Assembly (NCBI RefSeq): GCF_959608125.1 | Contig: NZ_CAUHPG010000012.1 | Coordinates: 1 to 56,409 of the forward strand | Source: an uncultured Slackia sp. | GTDB lineage: Bacteria; Actinomycetota; Coriobacteriia; Coriobacteriales; Eggerthellaceae | Length of the DNA: 56,409 nt | Direction: 5' to 3' | Shown here: piece after piece, positions 50,327 to 56,409 of the stretch | Position numbering within the stretch: position 1 is the first letter of the stretch | How the letters are laid out: each line of letters starts with the position of its first letter | Program-made: the position numbers and the translations under genes | The notes under the pieces: model-generated | Seen by the model: the letters and a program-made list of their open reading frames with translations, nothing else | What the model was told of the DNA's origin: nothing | Databases searched by the model: none

Positions 50327-50925
50327 AGAAAGATGGACACGAAGTGGTCGCTATAGAAAGCGCCGACAAGGCGCTCGGGCTCGATTTCGCGCGTTTCAAC
50401 CTGATTCTGTGCGACGTTATGATGCCTGGCACCGACGGCTTCGAATTCGTAACTTCCGTGCGCGAGCGCGTCGACTGCCCCATCGTGTTCCTGACCGCGA
50501 AAAGCGAGGAAAACGATGCGGTCACGGGCCTTTCCGTCGGCGCCGACGATTACGTGCGCAAGCCCTTCGGAGCGGCCGAGTTGCGCGCGAAGGTGGCCGC
50601 CCATCTGCGTCGTGAGAAGCGGGAGCGCCATGCGGCGCTGGCCTTCGACGGCATAAGAATCGATTTGGCGGCAAAGCAGCTGTACGTGCACGATGCACCG
50701 ATCAAGCTGACGAAGTGGGAATATGCGATATGCGAGCACTTGGCCAAACATCCCGGCCAGGTGTTTTCAAAGGCGCAGATTCTCGAGGTCGTGGCGGGAT
50801 GGGATGCACAAAGCGATGTTTCCACCGTGGCCGTGCATGTAGGCAATGCCCGCGCGAAGCTGAAGTCGGCGGGCGTCGCTCCGATTGAAACCATCTGGGG
50901 GATTGGATACAAATGGGTCGGCTGA
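50263..50925 (+). CDS. OmpR-family response regulator
   Basis: A 220-residue protein. The receiver domain has acidic IDDEPAVLSLL, phospho-acceptor Asp in LILCDVMMPGTDG near residue 48, and the conserved Lys in FLTAKS. The winged-helix DNA-binding domain has LTKWEYAICEHLAKHPGQVFSKAQILEVV and VSTVAVHVGNARAKLKSAG. It is translated with the kinase by a 13-base overlap. It most likely controls the adjacent ABC transporter in response to cell-envelope peptides. Confidence 0.94.
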   Translation: MARILAIDDEPAVLSLLVAILKKDGHEVVAIESADKALGLDFARFNLILCDVMMPGTDGFEFVTSVRERVDCPIVFLTAKSEENDAVTGLSVGADDYVRKPFGAAELRAKVAAHLRREKRERHAALAFDGIRIDLAAKQLYVHDAPIKLTKWEYAICEHLAKHPGQVFSKAQILEVVAGWDAQSDVSTVAVHVGNARAKLKSAGVAPIETIWGIGYKWVG

Positions 50926-52382
50926 AAGCATTCGGGAAGCGAGGAGACGAGCGGCGGCGCGGCATCCCGTTCTCTTTATTCGTTATCAGATACTTCATCT
51001 ACGTTCTGTTCGGGGCGATGTTCGTGGCAGGTGCGGTGGTATCGCTTCTTATAGCCGCCGTCGATTCGGGCGCGTTGCATCCCGGCAATTACGCGAGCAT
51101 CAATCGCGATGCGATGGTCGGTGCTATCGAGGAGCGCGGTGCGGCGGTCGCCGACGACATACCTTCATGTTACCGCTGGGGCGTTTTCGATGATTCAGGC
51201 CGGCTTGTCGACGGCGATTTCGATTCGCGCTCCAAAAGTTTCGCAGAGGAATTTCTGAAGGATGGGGGCATAGATTCCGTTGTCTATTCATCGCCGTTCG
51301 CCTCCCCCGTCTATGCGGCACGCGCGATGCTTGCGGATGGCTCCGTATGCGTTCTTATTTACGATTTCAATCCCGATTTCACTTCGAAGACGCTGCGCGA
51401 CCGTCTGCCCGATCCGCAGGGTTTCATGTTGGCAGTCGGTGCCTGCCTGTTCGTGGCGATGGTCGCGCTCGTTGCAATGCGGGCATCAAAGATGATGCGC
51501 CGCGCCCTTTCTCCTCTTGTCGACGCAGCCCATCGTATCGGCGAACGCGAGCTTGATTTCGAGGTCGCTCATGGTAATGTGCGCGAGGCAAACGACGTGT
51601 TGGATGCGATTGATGACATGCGGGAATCCCTCAAGGCATCGCTTGAAGCGCAATGGTCGGCCGAGCAGGCGCAGCGCGAGGCGCTCTCGTCGCTTGCGCA
51701 TGATTTGAAGACTCCGCTCACTATCGTGCGCGGCAACGCCGACCTGATGATCGAATCGCATCTCGACGAAGAGCAGAAGGCTTGCGCGCGCTTTATCGGC
51801 GAGGCGGCTTGCGATATGGAAGACTTCATCGGTCGCATCATCGATGTCACGCGCTCGACGAGCGGCATGCATTCTAGGAATCGTCGCATATCGTGCGCGC
51901 AGGACCTTTGTGAAAAGGTCGTTCGCGAAGCGAATGCCCTGGCATCCGCGCGAGGGTTTTCCTTCGATGCGGCGATTGACGGCGTTCCTGCGGATGCCTT
52001 CGTTCGGGTCGATGCCGATATCGTGCAGGCCGTATCGAATCTCGTTGATAACGCATTCGAATACGGCGCATCTCCTGTGGTGATGCGCTGCCGCTATGAA
52101 TCAGAGTGCAGCGTGGGAGATTCGGGCGAGCATGCGGGTTGTCTTGAGATATCGGTCGAAGACGAGGGCCCGGGGTTTTCCGAAGCGGCACTCGCCCATG
52201 CGTCTGAACGTTTCTATCGAGACGATACCGCGCGTACGCGTGATGGACATCATGGGCTCGGTCTTGCCATCGCGTCGGAACGTGTTCGCGCCTGCGGCGG
52301 AACCTTGGTCCTAGAGAACACGAAGTGCGGCGCACGAGCGACGATCGCTTTGCCATGCTTCGCCGACTTCGAGCTTTCGTAG
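50913..52382 (+). CDS. Sensor histidine kinase
   Basis: A 489-residue kinase. The first membrane helix is at about 26 to 50 and the second at about 170 to 190, with an extracellular sensor of about 120 residues between. HAMP-like linker, then HisKA with phospho-accepting His in LSSLAHDLKTPL near residue 265, and HATPase with N-box VSNLVDNAFEYG, G1 VEDEGPGFSE and HHGLGLAIA. A large extracellular domain suggests sensing a substance outside the cell, unlike the short intramembrane BceS type. Confidence 0.94.
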   Translation: MGRLKAFGKRGDERRRGIPFSLFVIRYFIYVLFGAMFVAGAVVSLLIAAVDSGALHPGNYASINRDAMVGAIEERGAAVADDIPSCYRWGVFDDSGRLVDGDFDSRSKSFAEEFLKDGGIDSVVYSSPFASPVYAARAMLADGSVCVLIYDFNPDFTSKTLRDRLPDPQGFMLAVGACLFVAMVALVAMRASKMMRRALSPLVDAAHRIGERELDFEVAHGNVREANDVLDAIDDMRESLKASLEAQWSAEQAQREALSSLAHDLKTPLTIVRGNADLMIESHLDEEQKACARFIGEAACDMEDFIGRIIDVTRSTSGMHSRNRRISCAQDLCEKVVREANALASARGFSFDAAIDGVPADAFVRVDADIVQAVSNLVDNAFEYGASPVVMRCRYESECSVGDSGEHAGCLEISVEDEGPGFSEAALAHASERFYRDDTARTRDGHHGLGLAIASERVRACGGTLVLENTKCGARATIALPCFADFELS

Positions 52383-52387
52383 GAGCG

Positions 52388-52437
52388 AAAAAAACGCCCT
52401 TTGCGGATTCGGAATCTGCGAAGGGCGTCGTTCGTTT
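52388..52437. terminator. Bidirectional terminator between kinase and flippase genes
   Basis: ACGCCCTT (52394 to 52401) pairs with AAGGGCGT (52421 to 52428), and the inner part continues the stem. A-run on the left and T-rich bases on the right serve both directions. Confidence 0.85.
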
Positions 52438-54353
52438 TAGGGGCGTGGGCGACGCTTCGCATCATCCTGATGAAGCGGTCTGGTGTGCATTTCGCCCAGG
52501 TCTTGTGTACCGCCGCGTAAGAAATCACGTTCCTGCTCAAGGCGTTCGCGCTCTCGCGTCTCTAGGGTCTGCTCTTGGCGCTGCATACGCTCGGTATCGT
52601 GAGCATGGCTTCCCGCATGCTTGCCAGCCGCACCGCTGCGGCGGGAGCGTTGCATGCGGGTTATCGAACGCGCTGCAGCCTGGCGCGAATCCGACAGCTT
52701 CGCCACGGGCTTGCCGTCCACGGGAACGACCCCTTTGATGCGCGTCGTTTCATGTGCGGGCGCATTCGCAGCGTTGCGAGGGGCGGACATCGCCGCCGTT
52801 GCGGCCGGGTCGTGCGCGGCACCGTGGACGCGGCCGCCGTCTGCTCCGTCGAAACGGACGGTCTGCATGGTTTCCATCGGGGCCGCTGTGCCGGCGTGCG
52901 CGGCGGTTTCGGCGTATTCCGTCGTCTGCGCGACGGGAACCTCTTGCGTGGCGGCTGCGGAAGGCGTCTGCATTGAGGCGCGTTCGCGGGCGCCCTCTCC
53001 TTCCGCACGCATGGCCATGAAGCGGCGGCGCAGGTCCATCCTGATGGAAACGTATTCCATGACCAGGAGCGAAAGCAGAATGCACATCACGATCAGGTAC
53101 GAAAGCACCGCGCCGGCAAGACCCGTGAACCCGATCAGCAGAAGCGGCACGAAGATAGAGAAGCCGAACGTGAGTAGGTAGAGCTTGGTGACGTCCTTTT
53201 GACGGCGAAGCACGGTGATCGCCTGGTACAGAAAGTCGATCACGGCCGTCACGCCGCCGGCGGCGATCATGACGAAAGCAAGGCCGCGGAACGGTTCGAA
53301 ATCGATGCCGTAGAGGAAGCTCATAATCGGAATGCCGATCCAGCCCATGACGGCCATGACGCCGCCTGTCAACACCAACGTGATCGCGACGATCGCCAGG
53401 ATGGCCAGGTCGAAGCGTTTACGGCGTGCGGGGTCGGCCCATACTTCCGCAAGGCGAATCAGCAGCGGCTTATAGATCATGCTGATGGTGAGCAGGATGC
53501 CCTGCGCGGGGAAATAGAGTGCATTGAAATAGAGCTGGTTGTCGTAGGGAAGCATACCTTCCATGACGAACTTCGGCATGTTCTCGATCAAATTGAACAG
53601 GAACAGCGCGACGAACAGCGGAAAGCATTGCTTGAGCAGCTCGACGACAGCTGCAGGACTCCAGCGGCGCGATTTAGGCGTCTCGAAAAGCGCCAGAGGA
53701 AACGTGAGCACGAAAAACGACAGCAGCGATACGATAGCCATGGCAACTGAAGCGATGGCGAGATTGCGTGTGACCAGGAGCAGGAGCGAGAAGACGATGA
53801 CGACCGCCACCGAGCGGACCGCCTGGGAAAGCCCTGCCAGATACATTTTGTCCGCCTGCTGCAGACGCCCCTCGTAGACGTCTGCAAGGGCGTCGACCAT
53901 CTTGTAGAAGTAAACGCCCATGCAGATGGTGAGCATGTGTCCGTCGTAACCGCGCGCGAAGCAATAGAGCGCTCCTATGAACAGCATGATGACGCAGGTC
54001 ACGACGCGATTGACCTGGTAATCGGAAAACGAATAGCGTTCGTTCAGGTCGGATACCTGAAAGGTGCGCACTCCGTAGTTGCCGAGGAACATGAGCACGA
54101 GGCCCGTGATGAAGGCCATCGAGAACATGCCCGCCTGCTCGGCGCCGACGAGCTGAGTCACGACGATCGTGAGAAGCGGGAATACCATGCCCCATGCCCC
54201 CACGCCAAGCGTCGTGCAGACGAAGTCGCGGCGGGTGCGATGCGATGCGTACTGTTCTTCCTGGTCGCTCAGCGAGCCTTCGGATACCGCCCCCAGTAAG
54301 CGGTTCCACCATTCGTTCGTGATGCGCACGATGAAGTTTTGCTTGCGCGCCAT
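52437..54353 (-). CDS. Polysaccharide flippase-like (MOP/Wzx) membrane protein with long C-terminal tail
   Basis: A 638-residue protein. About 12 to 14 membrane helices span residues 45 to 450, starting TTLGVGAWGMVFPLLTIVVTQLVGAEQAGMFSMAFITGLVL, with a lipopolysaccharide-biosynthesis/Wzx-like appearance. The last about 180 residues are soluble, Ala/Thr/Arg-rich and low in complexity (many MQT, AT repeats), unusual for a flippase. It would move lipid-linked sugars across the membrane. It is not in a sugar-gene cluster here. GAGGCATCC before the ATG is a moderate site. Confidence 0.85.
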   Translation of the reverse strand: MARKQNFIVRITNEWWNRLLGAVSEGSLSDQEEQYASHRTRRDFVCTTLGVGAWGMVFPLLTIVVTQLVGAEQAGMFSMAFITGLVLMFLGNYGVRTFQVSDLNERYSFSDYQVNRVVTCVIMLFIGALYCFARGYDGHMLTICMGVYFYKMVDALADVYEGRLQQADKMYLAGLSQAVRSVAVVIVFSLLLLVTRNLAIASVAMAIVSLLSFFVLTFPLALFETPKSRRWSPAAVVELLKQCFPLFVALFLFNLIENMPKFVMEGMLPYDNQLYFNALYFPAQGILLTISMIYKPLLIRLAEVWADPARRKRFDLAILAIVAITLVLTGGVMAVMGWIGIPIMSFLYGIDFEPFRGLAFVMIAAGGVTAVIDFLYQAITVLRRQKDVTKLYLLTFGFSIFVPLLLIGFTGLAGAVLSYLIVMCILLSLLVMEYVSIRMDLRRRFMAMRAEGEGARERASMQTPSAAATQEVPVAQTTEYAETAAHAGTAAPMETMQTVRFDGADGGRVHGAAHDPAATAAMSAPRNAANAPAHETTRIKGVVPVDGKPVAKLSDSRQAAARSITRMQRSRRSGAAGKHAGSHAHDTERMQRQEQTLETRERERLEQERDFLRGGTQDLGEMHTRPLHQDDAKRRPRP

Positions 54354-54561
54354 ATGGTGGATGCCTCCTTAGAGCCGGTTCGGTGAATGACGAGAATTAT
54401 AGGCCATGCGGCGAGCCCGGGCGGAAAGGCGCCTGGTTTTTCACCGCGCCCCCACGTGTCGCAGGCGATGTCGACGGTGATTCTACCGAGGAGACAGGCC
54501 GGGCGCCCTCCAAGGCGGACGGCTGAAAACGCCCCGTTGAAAAGGTACGCTGAATTCTTTG

Positions 54562-55107
54562 CTAATTCATCGTGTGCGTCGAGAATACGGGGTCGTCGGT
54601 CCACAGGACGACCTTTCCCGTCGCGCGCGTCGCGGCCATGTCGATGATGCGCTGGTTGGATGAGCCGCGAAAGCGCAGCGTGATATCCTTGAGGTCTTGG
54701 ACGAACGGTCCGTCGACGAGAATATCGATGAAGGAGAGCAGGCGGTCGGTATCCTCGGTGCGCTTCGGCCCCGATGTCAGCTCCTCGTAGGTGTCGCCCG
54801 TGTAGCACCAGATGTTCTTCTCGGGATAGCGCGCCTTCACGGTTTCGAGGAACGAAACGAGCCCATGCTGGTTCTCGGGCTCCATCGGCTCGCCGCCGAG
54901 CACAGACAAACCGTCGATGTACGCGGGCGCGAGGCTTGCGAGGATGGCTTGCCGCGCTTCGTCGTCGAAAAGCCTGCCGGCGGTGAAGCTCCAAGCCTCC
55001 TCGTTGAAGCAAAATGGGCAGCGCCTGCGGCAGCCGGAGACGAATAGGGTCGTGCGAACTCCTTCCCCGTTGGCGATATCGCAGTATTTGATCGTCGAGT
55101 AATTCAC
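54562..55107 (-). CDS. nrdG: Anaerobic ribonucleoside-triphosphate reductase activating protein
   Basis: A 181-residue radical SAM enzyme. The cluster motif CRRRCPFC is near residue 26, GGEP near 72 and YTGDTYEEL near 101. It creates the glycyl radical on NrdD, encoded just upstream on the same strand. The ATG follows an AAGAGGTTGAGAAG site. Confidence 0.95.
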   Translation of the reverse strand: MNYSTIKYCDIANGEGVRTTLFVSGCRRRCPFCFNEEAWSFTAGRLFDDEARQAILASLAPAYIDGLSVLGGEPMEPENQHGLVSFLETVKARYPEKNIWCYTGDTYEELTSGPKRTEDTDRLLSFIDILVDGPFVQDLKDITLRFRGSSNQRIIDMAATRATGKVVLWTDDPVFSTHTMN

Positions 55108-55209
55108 TTCTCAACCTCTTTCGAACAAACGTTTCTGCAGAACAGCCCGGACATGCGTTCGAGCCGCGGCTGCGCCCTACCCATTCGTCGCAAGGCGTGG
55201 CCGCGCACA

Positions 55210-55240
55210 CGCAGAAAGCCACCGGACGTGGCTTTCTGCG
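55210..55240. repeat. Thirteen-base perfect hairpin between nrdD and nrdG
   Basis: CGCAGAAAGCCAC (55210 to 55222) pairs exactly with GTGGCTTTCTGCG (55228 to 55240) around a five-base loop. It lies in the 196-base gap of the nrdD-nrdG transcript. With no T-run it could stabilise the nrdD mRNA or lower nrdG expression. Confidence 0.65.
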
Positions 55241-55303
55241 CGCTATAGAGCTTGTATGGTTGCGGCGAGCCCTTCGCAGGCTGCCACGCGACGGCGGCGT
55301 CGA

Positions 55304-56409
55304 TTACAGATGCAGGACGCGGTCGCGGATCTCTTCGGTGCGTCCCTGGTTCCAGAACTGCGTTCCGATGTAGCCACAGGTGCGACGGGCGACGTTGAGG
55401 GTGTCCTGGTCGCGATTTCCGCAGTGCGGACACTCCCAGACCAGCTTGTTGTCGTCGTCGACGATTTTGATTTCGCCGTCGAATCCGCATTTCTGGCAGT
55501 AGTCGCTCTTCGTGTTGAGCTCCGCGTACATGATGTTGTCGTAGATGTACTGAAGCACGCGGATGACGGCCTGCAGGTTGTCCTGCATGTTGGGCACCTC
55601 GACGTAGGAGATGGCGCCGCCCGGCGAAAGGCGCTGGAATTCGCTTTCGAACTTCAGCTTCGTGAAGGCGTCGATTTCCTCGCTGACGTGGACATGGTAG
55701 CTATTGGTGATATAGCCCTTATCGGTGATGCCCTCGATCAGGCCGAAGCGGCGCTGCAGCGATTTCGAGAACTTGTACGTAGTGGATTCGAGCGGCGTGC
55801 CGTAGAGCGAGAAGTCGATGTCGCTTTCGGCTTTCCATTCGGCACACTTGTCGTTCATGTGCTGCATGACCGCCATGGCGAACGGGGTCGCCGCCGCGTC
55901 GGTATGGCTTTTGCCCGTCATGTATTTGACGCACTCGTACAGGCCCGCGTAGCCGAGCGAGATGGTGGAATAGCCGCCATAGAGCAGCTTATCGATCGGC
56001 TCGCCCTTTTCGAGGCGCGCGAGCGCGCCGTACTGCCACAGGATGGGAGCGGCGTCGGACAAGGTGCCCTTCAGGCGGTCGTGACGGCACATCAGGGCCT
56101 TATGGCACAGCTCGAGGCGCTCGTCGAAGATCTGCCAGAACTTCTCTTCGTCCTTTCCGGACGAGCATGCCACGTCGACCAGGTTGATGGTTACGACGCC
56201 CTGGTTGAAGCGGCCGTAGTACTTCGGCTTGCCAGGCTCGTAGTTGCCTGCGTTGGCCACGTTGTCGAAACCGTTGCCGGAGCGATCGGGGGTAAGGAAG
56301 CTGCGGCAGCCCATGCAGGTGTAGCAATCGCCCTGACCGGGCTCTTCGCCCTTGGACAGCTTAAGCTCGCGCATCTTCTTCTCGGAGATGTAGTCGGGCA
56401 CCATGCGCT
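55304..56409 (-). CDS. nrdD: Anaerobic ribonucleoside-triphosphate reductase, C-terminal part (truncated by window edge)
   Basis: About 367 residues of the C-terminal half are visible. The usual length is 700 to 770 residues, so the start lies to the right. Visible features are the metal/redox region CYTCMGCRSFLTPDRSG, the catalytic stretch near STISLGYAGLYE, zinc-binding CQKCG and CPHCG near the end, and the glycyl radical site RRTCGYIG (Gly near residue 344 of the visible part). It makes deoxynucleotides without oxygen and depends on NrdG. Confidence 0.95.
   Translation of the reverse strand, partial: RMVPDYISEKKMRELKLSKGEEPGQGDCYTCMGCRSFLTPDRSGNGFDNVANAGNYEPGKPKYYGRFNQGVVTINLVDVACSSGKDEEKFWQIFDERLELCHKALMCRHDRLKGTLSDAAPILWQYGALARLEKGEPIDKLLYGGYSTISLGYAGLYECVKYMTGKSHTDAAATPFAMAVMQHMNDKCAEWKAESDIDFSLYGTPLESTTYKFSKSLQRRFGLIEGITDKGYITNSYHVHVSEEIDAFTKLKFESEFQRLSPGGAISYVEVPNMQDNLQAVIRVLQYIYDNIMYAELNTKSDYCQKCGFDGEIKIVDDDNKLVWECPHCGNRDQDTLNVARRTCGYIGTQFWNQGRTEEIRDRVLHL

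Overview
The window is about 56 kb of high-GC DNA from what looks like an anaerobic gut actinobacterium of the class Coriobacteriia, probably Eggerthellaceae. That assignment is inferred from codon bias, a class III (anaerobic) ribonucleotide reductase, a convergent ackA/pta pair and the overall gene flavour. No rRNA or marker gene fixes the genus. The left 24 kb is one prophage, entered part-way through so its integrase end is not visible. The right 32 kb is host chromosome carrying a decayed fragment of a second, related prophage.

Prophage 1 (1 to about 24.2 kb) reads left to right as a siphovirus late operon: HNH nuclease, terminase small and large subunits, portal, MuF head protein with a nuclease-like C-terminus, a tRNA-Leu(CAG) followed by two terminators, scaffold, major capsid, four connector genes, major tail protein, tail chaperone G and a -1 frameshift G-T product (slippery A AAA AAC), tape measure, three tail-tip proteins, a TM/coiled-coil protein, holin, amidase, a fibre-like protein and two collagen-like fibre proteins. 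The operon ends in the most unusual part of the window: a 282-aa protein whose last 178 residues contain 48 cysteines at CxxC/CxxxC spacing, a 94-aa helper-like protein, and a radical SAM/SPASM enzyme. This looks like a phage-borne RiPP-type maturation system whose substrate is encoded among the tail-fibre genes. Leftward accessory genes follow: a promoter-driven cassette of 44-aa, 29-aa and 60-aa proteins, then a Panacea antitoxin and RelA/SpoT-like toxin pair.

Host genes terC, a lipid kinase and rnd separate prophage 1 from a prophage remnant (about 27.87 to 31.3 kb). The remnant has a broken portal, a second MuF protein with a different nuclease-like C-terminus, small membrane proteins, a tRNA-Lys(CTT) at the equivalent position, the same two terminators, and a truncated scaffold gene. 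The paired copies show that the MuF C-terminus and the tRNA are interchangeable cargo on a conserved phage backbone.

The remaining host region holds a YugP-type metallopeptidase, exonuclease VII (xseA, xseB), a HIT protein, acetate kinase and phosphotransacetylase (convergent), a glycosyltransferase, DNA polymerase IV with two SOS-like boxes, a small membrane protein, a GNAT acetyltransferase, a rhodanese lipoprotein, Spo0M, an unusual EamA transporter/GNAT fusion, a DHA2 efflux pump with a CBS-domain protein, a lantibiotic-protection-type ABC transporter with a YxeA-like protein and two-component system, a polysaccharide flippase, nrdG, and the 3' half of nrdD at the right edge.
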